A stretch of DNA of 64,000 nt from positions 1 through 64,000 of the forward strand of contig JAFLCK010000020.1 of assembly GCA_017303615.1 (NCBI GenBank). The letters are read 5' to 3'. Source of the DNA: Obscuribacter phosphatis_A (GTDB lineage: Bacteria > Cyanobacteriota > Vampirovibrionia > Obscuribacterales > Obscuribacteraceae). How positions within the stretch are numbered: the stretch's first letter is position 1; every line of letters begins with the position of its first letter. The notes beneath the pieces were generated by a model. The model did not search any database, was not told where the DNA came from, and saw nothing but the letters and a program-made list of their open reading frames with translations. Of the stretch, positions 44,016 to 52,465 are shown in pieces. The translations under genes were made by a program, and so were the position numbers.

Positions 44016-45458
44016 ATGCCAAATCAAGATGAAATGATAGAAAGCCTTAAACAAGCTCTTAGCCTTTCACCGGACAACCTACCGTTGCGCTTGCTATTAG
44101 GCGAAAATCTTCTCACAGTGGGACGGATGGAAGAAGCTGAGCGTGAATTCAGCACCGCCCTCGCCCTTTCGCCGAACGACTATAAGATAATGACGTCCCT
44201 AGCCCAAGCCTTTTTCGGCAGCGGCAAATACAGCCAAGCTCTAGTCATCATCGAAGATTTGGTCAAGAAGCCCGAACCACAACCGCGAGCCCTATTGCTC
44301 TATTGTCGACTGCTGCTCAATGAAGGCAAACTGGCTCTAGCCAGAGATTATTATGCAAAAGCCGTTGCTGCTGAGCATTCGCTCACCGACAATTCCCTCG
44401 AAGAGCGCCTCGGCTTGACCGGCAAAGACTTTACTGCAAAAGAAGGGCAGGGCAAGCAAGATAGTGCAAGACGCTTAGGGGCGACAGCCTGCGGAGACTT
44501 AAGCGAATTCTCGGTCAACAATTTACTAAACGGCGACGACGAAGAAGATGACAACGAAGATAACAATGAAAGTAATGATCTAGATTTTGGCGACCTGGTC
44601 GAGAATGCCGGCATCGGTTTTGCTGATGTGGGCGGCATGGATACTGTCAAAGAGCAGATCAGGATGAAGATCATTTATCCACTGCAGCACCCCGAGACTT
44701 TCAAAGCTTACGGCAAAAAAATGGGCGGCGGTATTTTGCTCTATGGTCCGCCTGGTTGCGGCAAGACTTATCTAGCCAGGGCCACAGCCGGCGAAATCAA
44801 GGCAGGATTTATACCGATAGGCTTGCACCAGGTGCTCGATATGTGGATTGGTGCAAGTGAAAAGAATCTGCATAGTATTTTTGAGATAGCAAGAAAACAA
44901 AAGCCCACAGTACTCTTCTTTGATGAAGTGGACGCTCTGGCAGCCAGCCGCAGCGATATGAAGCAGTCATATCACAGGCATACAATCAATCAGTTCTTGA
45001 ACGAGTTGGATGGAGTCAATACATCCAATGAAGGCGTCTTAGTGCTGGCGGCCACCAATGCTCCCTGGCATTTAGATCCGGCCTTTAGAAGGCCCGGGCG
45101 CTTCGATAAGATTATCTTTGTTCCACCGCCTGATACGCAGGCTAGAGCCTCAATCTTGCGCATCATATTGAAGGGCAAGCCTCAAGACAATATCGATTTC
45201 GACTTTATCGCCAAGAAAACTGAGAGGTTTTCGGGGGCAGATTTAAATGCCCTGGTTGAAGACTGCATAGAAAAGAAAATCGAGGAAGCCATGTCTAAAG
45301 GTGGCGAACCTCGACCAATAACCACCAAAGACCTAGAAAAGTCGAGCAAAATCATCAAGCCTTCGACACTGGAATGGTTTTCATCAGCAAGAAACTATGC
45401 AATCTATTCCAACGAAAGCGGTCTTTATGATGAAATCGCCAAGTACCTTAAGCTTTAG
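44016..45458 (+). CDS. TPR-AAA ATPase (Cdc48/SpoVK-like core)
   Basis: A 480-residue protein. TPRs at about 8-120 (GENLLTVGRMEEAEREFSTA, LNEGKLALARDYYAKAVAAE) are followed by an acidic linker (DDEEDDNEDNNESND, about 174-188). A classical AAA module has Walker A GPPGCGKT (244-251), Walker B VLFFDEVD (299-306), and the second region of homology TNAPWHLDPAFRRPGRFDK with Asn348 and the Arg fingers. It is an ATP-driven remodelling enzyme with its own protein-binding head. It starts 21 bases after xseB and ends 5 bases before the next TPR gene, so it is one operon. Substrate unknown. Confidence 0.88.
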   Translation: MPNQDEMIESLKQALSLSPDNLPLRLLLGENLLTVGRMEEAEREFSTALALSPNDYKIMTSLAQAFFGSGKYSQALVIIEDLVKKPEPQPRALLLYCRLLLNEGKLALARDYYAKAVAAEHSLTDNSLEERLGLTGKDFTAKEGQGKQDSARRLGATACGDLSEFSVNNLLNGDDEEDDNEDNNESNDLDFGDLVENAGIGFADVGGMDTVKEQIRMKIIYPLQHPETFKAYGKKMGGGILLYGPPGCGKTYLARATAGEIKAGFIPIGLHQVLDMWIGASEKNLHSIFEIARKQKPTVLFFDEVDALAASRSDMKQSYHRHTINQFLNELDGVNTSNEGVLVLAATNAPWHLDPAFRRPGRFDKIIFVPPPDTQARASILRIILKGKPQDNIDFDFIAKKTERFSGADLNALVEDCIEKKIEEAMSKGGEPRPITTKDLEKSSKIIKPSTLEWFSSARNYAIYSNESGLYDEIAKYLKL

Positions 45459-45463
45459 TAGCT

Positions 45464-46816
45464 ATGAATCAACATTTTGAAAGAGGCGCCACACTGCTCT
45501 CTCACCACCTCTATGCCGAGGCGGAAAAAGAGCTAAAGCTATCGCTGGCTCAAGATCCTAATCATGCAACGGCGCTCAGTCTTTTGGCATCGGCTCTATC
45601 GTGCCAAAACAAAACCGACGAAGCAATCGCCACAGGCGAACGAGCCATTGCTGTCGCCCCTAACGATCCATTCACGCACTATATCATGGCCTCTTCTTAT
45701 ATCAAGAAGAACGCCACCAAACGCGCTCTCAAGCACATAGAACTAGCCCTCAAGCTTGATTTGAATGATCCCGACTTTTGGGCCATGTCGGCGCTGATTC
45801 GCATCGATATGCACGAATACAGCAAAGCCCTGAGCGATGCCGAGCAAGGACTAAAAATAGATGGCGACCACGTTCTGAGCATTAACGCCAGAGCCTACTC
45901 ACTGGCTAGACTCTCTCGCATCGAAGAAGCCAGAAACGATCTGGAAAGAGCTCTGGAATTAGAGCCGAATGATAGCTTTACTCATACGAACTATGCTCTT
46001 TTGTTGATTAAACAAGGAAAAGTCGATGCCGCAGCTGAAAACCTCAAAGAAGCATTGAGACTTGATCCCAACTCATCAATGGCGCAAGAAGCCCTACTAG
46101 ATGCCATCAAGTCCAGAAATCCTATTTATCATAAGATCTTGCTTTTCACGCATTGGCTGGTCGAGATGGGCGACCGCAAAAGGCTGGGACTTTTGCTGGT
46201 GCTCTTTCTTATACCTGGCGTAAGGGGCTTGATAGGGCTCTTATTCATTCTCATTTGGTCAAGCAACCATCTATTCACCTTTCTATTGCGCTTAGATCCT
46301 CTCGGCAAAAAGATTTTGACCGACAAACAAAAGAGTGACAACAATAAAGGCATCATCATTGTTTCACTCATTTCCACCTTCATCTTGTTTTGTGTGGCAA
46401 TGGCGGTGATTTATCCTGAAGTCGGCAGTCAACTTTCAGAGCAAAAGATAGAACTTATCGAAGAAGCGCAAGAAGCAGGCAAGAACGAAGAAGCGAAGAC
46501 CAAGCTGCAAGCCTATTTCGCACGGCTGCGCAGCTATGTATATCGAAAAAAACCAAATTACAAGCTTTCTGCAGCAATGTCTAAAGCCCTGCTGAAAAGC
46601 AAAATCAAGCTGGATAGAGAAAAGCATTTGGAAGTGCTGCTTTTGGACCTATATATAGCCAAAGCTATGAGTCATCAAGAAAGAGAAAAAGAAGTTTTGG
46701 CTCAAATAAAAGACTTCTCTGAGCAAGAAAACTGTTCGCCCCTTTTGGACAAAACAGAAATAAAGAAAGCTATGCAGCTGCTTAAGGTACAGTCTCTCAC
46801 CGAACTCAAACTTTGA
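45464..46816 (+). CDS. TPR membrane protein
   Basis: A 450-residue protein. At least six TPRs occupy about 1-210 (AEKELKLSLAQDPNHATALS, ARNDLERALELEPNDSFTHT, AAENLKEALRLDPNSSMAQE). Two hydrophobic segments follow: about 241-266 (RLGLLLVLFLIPGVRGLIGL) and about 296-317 (GIIIVSLISTFILFCVAMAV). The C-terminal 130 residues are helical and charged. The TPR head is probably cytoplasmic and may tether the preceding AAA ATPase to the membrane. Last gene of the xseAB operon as seen here. Confidence 0.8.
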   Translation: MNQHFERGATLLSHHLYAEAEKELKLSLAQDPNHATALSLLASALSCQNKTDEAIATGERAIAVAPNDPFTHYIMASSYIKKNATKRALKHIELALKLDLNDPDFWAMSALIRIDMHEYSKALSDAEQGLKIDGDHVLSINARAYSLARLSRIEEARNDLERALELEPNDSFTHTNYALLLIKQGKVDAAAENLKEALRLDPNSSMAQEALLDAIKSRNPIYHKILLFTHWLVEMGDRKRLGLLLVLFLIPGVRGLIGLLFILIWSSNHLFTFLLRLDPLGKKILTDKQKSDNNKGIIIVSLISTFILFCVAMAVIYPEVGSQLSEQKIELIEEAQEAGKNEEAKTKLQAYFARLRSYVYRKKPNYKLSAAMSKALLKSKIKLDREKHLEVLLLDLYIAKAMSHQEREKEVLAQIKDFSEQENCSPLLDKTEIKKAMQLLKVQSLTELKL

Positions 46817-46954
46817 ACTCAAACTTTGATCCCAAGCTGAGCAAAAGCTGACCGGAAACGCAGAAGTTAAGGTTGCGACCGAGCAATTTCACGAGAATTT
46901 CACAGGCATGAGCAGATACTAATCGAGCCTTGATTTTCTACATTCGAGATTACT

Positions 46955-48676
46955 ATGTCAACCAAACCTGAAACCGAGCCTATCCGGCATAGCGAAGCGC
47001 CTGCATCTCAGCGTCAAGACATAAGCGAACAGAACAGACAAGATCTCTCTAGATCGGTTTGGGATTCTTACTCTGACAAACCAGCCATCGCCCGCGCCAT
47101 GCCGCATAACAATGAAAATACCAATGCCGCATCGGCGCTCTATCAAAACGACGGCAAGATGGTCCTGCCGGGAATAATGCTTGTCGGCGCAGACCTAGAG
47201 CGCGGTGCCGCAAGTGGTCAAGGCAGAGGGCTAGAGAGTGGTACTGGACAGAAACCTGAGAAGGCGAGCCAAGAAGAGAGCCTAAAAGCAAGAGTCTTAG
47301 ACAATAATCTTAGCTCGGAAGAACGCCTTAAGGCGGTGAAAGAACTAGTCAACCTTGGAACAACCAATCTGAGCGCCAAAGATCAGCAAGGCAAAGACAG
47401 CAAGCTGCGCCTAGAAGTGGAAAAAGCCGGCAACCGTGAAATGGTGCACCTCTTTGTTAACGACGGCAAGGGCGAGAAGACCGCTCTACGCGGTATCATG
47501 GATGGTGCACAAGTAGAAAAACAAATAGGCAATGGCAAACAAGTTTCGCTTGAGGGAAGAGGCTTTCACACACTAAAAGGTCTCAGTGAATCGAAGCAAC
47601 CCCAAGCAGGCAGAGCCAACGAAGCAGAGCGAAAACCAGATGCTGCTAAGCAACCTGATGCAGCCAAGCAGCCTGAAGCAGCCAACCAGCCTGAAGCCGC
47701 CAAACAAGCCGAAGCCGCCAAACAAGCCGAAGCCGCCAAACAAGCCGAAGCTGCTAAACAAGCCGAAGCCGCCAAACAAGCCGAAGCAGCCAAGCAAGCC
47801 GAAGCTGCTAAACAAGCCGAAGCTGCCAAACAAGCCGAAGCTGCTAAACAAGCCGAAGCCGCCAAACAAGCCGAAGCTGCTAGGCAACCAGATGCTGCTA
47901 GACAAACTGAGCCGGAGAAGCGAGTTGAGAGAGAGCAGCAACCTGAGCCGGTCAATCTAGACGAGATGGAGAGACAAGAGAAGGTTGCCGCCAAGAAGAC
48001 CAACCCAGACAGCCGTGAAACAAAGCCTGAAGCCAAGCCCAAGCCGGAGCTTCTCAATCCTGCCGAGAGCCAGGCAGAAGCAGGCGACAAGCCTAGACAG
48101 AGCCGCATTGTCCGCACTCTTTCGGAGCGCTCGCGCTTCTACACCCATCAAGACGATTCGAAGAGTTGCTCTGCCTTTTCTTTCGGCATGATGGCCGCCG
48201 ATCACCTATACGGCCGACCAGTCAAGCATGGCTCAGAGGCTCAATATTTTAAAGAACTAGCCGGCACTATCAACCACGGCTATAGAGGCGATCTGAGGTC
48301 AATCGAAACAAAACTGCAGCAGATAGGGCTTGATGCAAAAGCTTATGATTACGGCTTTGGCAAAGTATCGAGAGAGAGCCTCAAAGATCTCAACCGCGAA
48401 CTCGACCAAGGTAAGTCTGCGGTAGTAAAAGTAATCAACCCGACTACAAAGAACCCTCATTACATCTATGTGGCTGGTCGCGATAAGAACGGAGACTATA
48501 TAGTCGGCGACCCCGCCAGGACCAATCGCACCAATTCGGCGCCGGTCTCGCCTGATTTTCTTTATTCAATGATGAGACAGCGGGACGGATTTGTCGTGGG
48601 CAGCGCGCCAAAAGATAGTGCTGGACGCGCATTCAACGTGCCCAGCACCGAAATGTCTCGAAGACGCAACCGATAG
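46955..48676 (+). CDS. C39-like cysteine peptidase with long AEAAKQ repeat linker
   Basis: A 573-residue protein with no signal peptide. Residues 1-220 are polar and mostly disordered. About 228-318 are roughly fifteen 6-residue units (PDAAKQ, PEAAKQ, AEAAKQ), expected to form a rigid helix or stalk. The C-terminal domain (about 390-560) resembles Peptidase_C39_2/papain-like folds: Cys405 in KSCSAFSFGMM, His502 in NPHYIYVAGRDKNGDYIVGD and Asp519 in GDPAR, with the usual Cys-His-Asp order. It could be a protease, or a processing enzyme for a secreted peptide. It ends 1 base before rplI's stop codon, tail to tail. Confidence 0.73.
   Translation: MSTKPETEPIRHSEAPASQRQDISEQNRQDLSRSVWDSYSDKPAIARAMPHNNENTNAASALYQNDGKMVLPGIMLVGADLERGAASGQGRGLESGTGQKPEKASQEESLKARVLDNNLSSEERLKAVKELVNLGTTNLSAKDQQGKDSKLRLEVEKAGNREMVHLFVNDGKGEKTALRGIMDGAQVEKQIGNGKQVSLEGRGFHTLKGLSESKQPQAGRANEAERKPDAAKQPDAAKQPEAANQPEAAKQAEAAKQAEAAKQAEAAKQAEAAKQAEAAKQAEAAKQAEAAKQAEAAKQAEAAKQAEAARQPDAARQTEPEKRVEREQQPEPVNLDEMERQEKVAAKKTNPDSRETKPEAKPKPELLNPAESQAEAGDKPRQSRIVRTLSERSRFYTHQDDSKSCSAFSFGMMAADHLYGRPVKHGSEAQYFKELAGTINHGYRGDLRSIETKLQQIGLDAKAYDYGFGKVSRESLKDLNRELDQGKSAVVKVINPTTKNPHYIYVAGRDKNGDYIVGDPARTNRTNSAPVSPDFLYSMMRQRDGFVVGSAPKDSAGRAFNVPSTEMSRRRNR
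47640..47910 (+). repeat. 18-base in-frame tandem repeat (about 15 copies)
   Basis: Units of GCCGCCAAACAAGCCGAA type, drifting mainly at third codon positions (GCC/GCT/GCA, AAA/AAG). All three plus frames and two minus frames stay open through it, producing false overlapping frames. The synonymous drift shows selection for the AEAAKQ peptide. Confidence 0.92.
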
Positions 48677-48677
48677 A

Positions 48678-49139
48678 TTAGCCGGCGGCTGTTTCCATCA
48701 CCACTTCTAGATTAACTTCGCCCTGAACTTCAGGAGCCAGTTTAACGTGAACAGTGAAAGTGCCCAGAGCGGCGACATCTTCGTTGGTCTTTACCAATCT
48801 TTTGTCTATGGGAGCTCCGACTTCTTTCTCGATCAAAGCAGCTATTTCTTTATGGGTGATTTTGCCATAAAGCTTGCCGCCTTCGCCAACGCGAGCAGCA
48901 ACTTTGATTGTGCCGATATTGCTGATTTTCTCAGACAGTTCGACTGCTGCTTTGTGCAATTGCTCAGCTTTGCGGCGCAGAGCTTCCAGATCTTCTTCCC
49001 GCTTCTTCAAACTACCGGCGGATGCGACCACGGCTAGACCGCGAGGCTGAAGGAAATTGCGGAAGTAACCCGGTTTGGCTTCGACAATGTCGCCAGCCTG
49101 ACCAAGCTTCTGTACTGAATGCTGCAAAATGACCTTCAT
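48678..49139 (-). CDS. rplI: 50S ribosomal protein L9
   Basis: A 153-residue ribosomal protein that binds 23S rRNA. It starts MKVILQHSVQKLGQAGDIVE and has the L9 signature GYFRNFLQPRGLAVVAS, the long connecting helix, and the C-terminal domain GGKLYGKITHKEIAALIEKE. The ATG has GGAG 5 bases upstream; 18 further open codons are excluded. The common neighbours rpsF, ssb, rpsR and dnaB are not here. Confidence 0.97.
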   Translation of the reverse strand: MKVILQHSVQKLGQAGDIVEAKPGYFRNFLQPRGLAVVASAGSLKKREEDLEALRRKAEQLHKAAVELSEKISNIGTIKVAARVGEGGKLYGKITHKEIAALIEKEVGAPIDKRLVKTNEDVAALGTFTVHVKLAPEVQGEVNLEVVMETAAG

Positions 49140-49292
49140 AACAACTCCAAACAATATATATGCGCATGCTATATGAGCATGCCAGATTACCACGCAGAAC
49201 CCACCCTGGCCAACAAAAGCAATTTAAATTAGTCTGGTTTGAAAAGTCGCTTCACAAAACCCTAAAGTCTTAACTGGCAATAATCCAAGCCA

Positions 49293-49757
49293 CTAGTAAT
49301 CAAGTCCTGTTTCGCGAAACATTCCCCGCACCCCGGAAGGGTCACACATAAAGCCGAAACGCTTGTAAAAGCCGTCAGTACCGGGATCTGCATAGAGAGT
49401 CACCAGCGGAATCTTGAATTCGTCCAATTCTTTCAAGAGCTCATCCATGACAAGCCGGCCAACCCCTAACTTTTGATAGTCGGGACGAACCACCATATCC
49501 CAAATTGTGGCGTTAAAAACCATATCTCCGGTGGCCCGGGCAAAGCCAATCAATTGCCCCTCGTGCCAAACCGATACGACAGCCATAGAATTAGCCAAAG
49601 CTTTGACAATCAAATCCGGCTCCCGACGACTCCAGCCCACCGAGGCGCAGAGTTCCTGAACGGCTCTGGGCGGCACGGCCTTATCGTGACTGACCTTAAG
49701 ATTAGGGGGCAGATCTCTGGAGTGCTCGTTTTTGCGCCAAATTCCGGATAGAACCAT
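49293..49757 (-). CDS. GNAT-family N-acetyltransferase
   Basis: A 154-residue acetyl-CoA-dependent transferase. Motif A is MVVRPDYQKLGVGRLVMDEL with the pyrophosphate-binding QKLGVG; motif B is GTDGFYKRFGF. The substrate is unknown. Its ATG begins one base after the rlmD stop, and the Shine-Dalgarno AGGA lies inside the last rlmD codons, so the two are translationally coupled. Confidence 0.9.
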   Translation of the reverse strand: MVLSGIWRKNEHSRDLPPNLKVSHDKAVPPRAVQELCASVGWSRREPDLIVKALANSMAVVSVWHEGQLIGFARATGDMVFNATIWDMVVRPDYQKLGVGRLVMDELLKELDEFKIPLVTLYADPGTDGFYKRFGFMCDPSGVRGMFRETGLDY

Positions 49758-49758
49758 C

Positions 49759-51282
49759 TTAAATCCTATTTAGCAGGGCTACCGTTTCCACATGATAAGT
49801 CTGGGGGAATAAATCCACCGGCTTCACCCGAATTGTTTTATACCCATATGATGACAGTTCACCAAGGTCTTCGCCCCCTTCTCCTTGATCTTCTTCAAGA
49901 ATTCGCAAGTCGCGCGCAAGTGTGGCAGGGTTGCAGCTTACATAAATAATATTGCGCGGTCCGAATTGCTTAATGGCCTGCAAAACACGGGCGTCCACCC
50001 CTTTGCGCGGCGGGTCCAAGACCAACAAATCAATTTCAGGGCGATTCCTTAGCAATTCCTCCAAGGCGTCTTCCACTTTTGAAGCCAAGAAATTGAGATT
50101 GCTAAGCCCATTCAACTCGGCATTGGCCTGCCCGTCTTTGACCGCCTCTTCATTCTCTTCGATGGCAAACATCTCGCCGGCCAGATGGGAGAGCCAAATG
50201 GCGATTGTGCCCACCCCGGCATAGGCATCTACTATTGTGGCGTGACTGTGCACACCGTGTACAGCCTGGGCGGCCATGTCGTGCACTATCTCTAAAAGCT
50301 TCACGGCTTGTCGGCTATTTACCTGGAAGAAACTCTCGGAAGAGAGCCTGAAAGTCAGTCCTTTCTGCAATACTCCCGGCAGGTCATGACGATTGGTCTG
50401 CAGCACTTCTTCGATATAGTCTTTACCGAGAACATTGAGAGTGGTATCGCCCATGATGCGATTGCCGCTCTGTTTATTGAAATTCAAAGAGACCCCATCG
50501 ACCTCTTCCACCTCGCCCATCAGATCTTGTGCAATGCTAGTAAACACCTGCAAATACTCGTCTTTGGCAAAGTCGCGATATTTCATCGGTTCGTGATTGA
50601 CGACAAAGGTGACGAGCATTTTCTGCTTAGCAAAACTCATGCGCACATGTAAGTGCCTAAGCAAACCCCGATGGCGGTGCTCGTCATAGACCGAAAGTTT
50701 GTATTTGCGCACTAGATTGCGCACGCTGTGCAAAACTCGGTCCATCACTTGGGGCTGAATCGAGCAACTCTCGATATTGACCAAACGGTGGCTTTCATAT
50801 TCATAATAGCCGGCCAAAGTTTTGCCATTTTGAAACTGAAAGGGAAACTGCGCCTTATTGCGATAATGCCAGGGGTCAGACTCGACTATTGGCTCTAAAA
50901 TCTTAGCCAATCTTTCGTCATCGAAAATCTTGCCACCGGAAAGATGCCGGAGAGCTTGCCTAACCAGACTAGATTTGGAGCGCAACTGCTCGGCATAATT
51001 CATATTCTGCCACTGGCAGCCGCCGCAACGCTCAAAATGAGTACATTCAGCCTTAACGCGCTCGGTAGAGGGCGACAAAACCTCTTCAATAGAGGCTCTG
51101 GCAAAATCTTTTCTCACATCAAAGAGCTTGACCTTGAGTTTGTCGCCGACCACCGCTCTTTCAATAAAGACCGGCAGACCTTCTACTTTAGCCAGTCCAG
51201 CGCCGCCGCCGGCCATCGATTCAATCTCGACATCAATGAGAGTATCTCTTTCAAGATTATGCGCCTGTCTTATCTTAGCCAA
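49759..51282 (-). CDS. 23S rRNA (uracil-5)-methyltransferase, RumA/RlmD type
   Basis: A 507-residue SAM-dependent RNA methyltransferase. The N-terminal TRAM domain is (IDVEIESMAGGGAGLAKVEG). The Fe-S cluster cysteines lie in CTHFERCGGCQW plus a later Cys. The SAM site is DAYAGVGTIAIWLS, then LLVLDPPRKGVD and the catalytic VSCNPATLARDL. It methylates a uridine in 23S rRNA (the RlmD/RlmCD group; the exact position cannot be read). The start is TTG at 51282 with AGGA upstream. First gene of a pair with the GNAT gene. Confidence 0.92.
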   Translation of the reverse strand: MAKIRQAHNLERDTLIDVEIESMAGGGAGLAKVEGLPVFIERAVVGDKLKVKLFDVRKDFARASIEEVLSPSTERVKAECTHFERCGGCQWQNMNYAEQLRSKSSLVRQALRHLSGGKIFDDERLAKILEPIVESDPWHYRNKAQFPFQFQNGKTLAGYYEYESHRLVNIESCSIQPQVMDRVLHSVRNLVRKYKLSVYDEHRHRGLLRHLHVRMSFAKQKMLVTFVVNHEPMKYRDFAKDEYLQVFTSIAQDLMGEVEEVDGVSLNFNKQSGNRIMGDTTLNVLGKDYIEEVLQTNRHDLPGVLQKGLTFRLSSESFFQVNSRQAVKLLEIVHDMAAQAVHGVHSHATIVDAYAGVGTIAIWLSHLAGEMFAIEENEEAVKDGQANAELNGLSNLNFLASKVEDALEELLRNRPEIDLLVLDPPRKGVDARVLQAIKQFGPRNIIYVSCNPATLARDLRILEEDQGEGGEDLGELSSYGYKTIRVKPVDLFPQTYHVETVALLNRI

Positions 51283-51431
51283 CTTTTTCCTGCCTGCCCC
51301 TGATACTAATTACGAACCAATTTCAAATTAATCACTAACTAAACAAACAAATCTAATCTAAACTAATCCAAACTAAGCGAGCGAAATTGCAAAAGCCAAT
51401 TTCTGTCTATGCCAAAAACCGCCTAGACTAG

Positions 51432-52388
51432 CTAGTCTAACAGAGATCTATCGGTGCGTCCGCTTATCTTCAGCTTCTTAATATCGCCGCCAGTATCACC
51501 GACAGTATCAAAAGAAGAATCAAGTAAAGTACCTAAACCACGCCCATTGTCATAATCTAGGCCGGCTTGCTCGAGCCCTTCGTCAAGCCCGGCCACCACC
51601 GAAAGCCCAAGTCCGGCTTCGAGTTCTTCAAGCTTCTCTGATAGTTCTTGGCGGCTACTGCGACCACTGCGCACTTGGTCTTCAATCAAGAAAAACTTGC
51701 CCTTGAGAAGGCGCTGGTCAAACTGACTGCAAGCCAATTTTTCATATAAAGCCTTGCGCCTGGCTCGATAGGGTCCATTTTGCAAGGGCGGCATGGCTAA
51801 GATCTCGGCATAGGTCTTACCGCGATAGGCAGTTAGGCTATTCCTTTCAATCTTTGTCAGGGTGACGCACTTAAGCACGGCATCTTCGTCTAGATAACGC
51901 TGGGCAAAGCAATCGACAGCAGCCCTATCGACCACTAAACGATAAAAATGGCTCTGGTCTGATGGGCTATAAAAGTCGCAGCTAAGCGCCTGCATCCAGC
52001 TAAAGCGCCCAGAAAGCAGACGAGCAATCAATACTGTATCTATTTTGAGGTCAGCTAAACCGGCTCTCTTATCTCTATAAATGGTGAGGCGAATCTCGCC
52101 CTTGCCTCGGTCTATCGACACAAGCTCTGGTCCGGCAAGTCTAGCCATCTTGCCAAGCTGACTTTGGGTCAGAACCGCTCTAATCTGATTCTGCAAAGTC
52201 GAATAATTGCTTGAATAACTGGCAGCACTGGCAGCGACATAAAGACCAGAGCCAGACAGAGACTTATCTATAGCTTGGCCAGATTGATATTTCCCTAGAG
52301 ATTTGGCGGCGGTCAGTGGCGCAAAGCCAATAGAAAGCGACAAAAGCGCCATCAGGTAAGAAAATCCAGCGATATAAAGACGATTCAT
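51432..52388 (-). CDS. Exported protein of unknown function
   Basis: About 318 residues from the ATG at 52388 (MNRLYIAGFSYLMALLSLSI), where a signal peptide with likely cleavage after PLTAA is visible; the frame is open 22 codons further. The body has no recognised domain. It contains IRLTIYRDKR and FYRLVVDRAAVDCFAQRYLD segments and an acidic C-terminus with Gly/Asp. It lies head-to-head with the SbcD-like gene (77 bases between starts). Confidence 0.62.
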   Translation of the reverse strand: MNRLYIAGFSYLMALLSLSIGFAPLTAAKSLGKYQSGQAIDKSLSGSGLYVAASAASYSSNYSTLQNQIRAVLTQSQLGKMARLAGPELVSIDRGKGEIRLTIYRDKRAGLADLKIDTVLIARLLSGRFSWMQALSCDFYSPSDQSHFYRLVVDRAAVDCFAQRYLDEDAVLKCVTLTKIERNSLTAYRGKTYAEILAMPPLQNGPYRARRKALYEKLACSQFDQRLLKGKFFLIEDQVRSGRSSRQELSEKLEELEAGLGLSVVAGLDEGLEQAGLDYDNGRGLGTLLDSSFDTVGDTGGDIKKLKISGRTDRSLLD

Positions 52389-52465
52389 TGCAGGCAGAGC
52401 AAGAACACCAAAGATTAAATAGATGCCATTTATTAGACGCCATAAATCTACCATATAATGAGCGA

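Noticed and set aside
47566..48117. Long minus-strand frame over the C39 peptidase repeat (LAASACLAAS pattern)
   Set aside because: It is the shadow of an 18-base repeat without stops; synonymous drift favours the plus-strand AEAAKQ reading.
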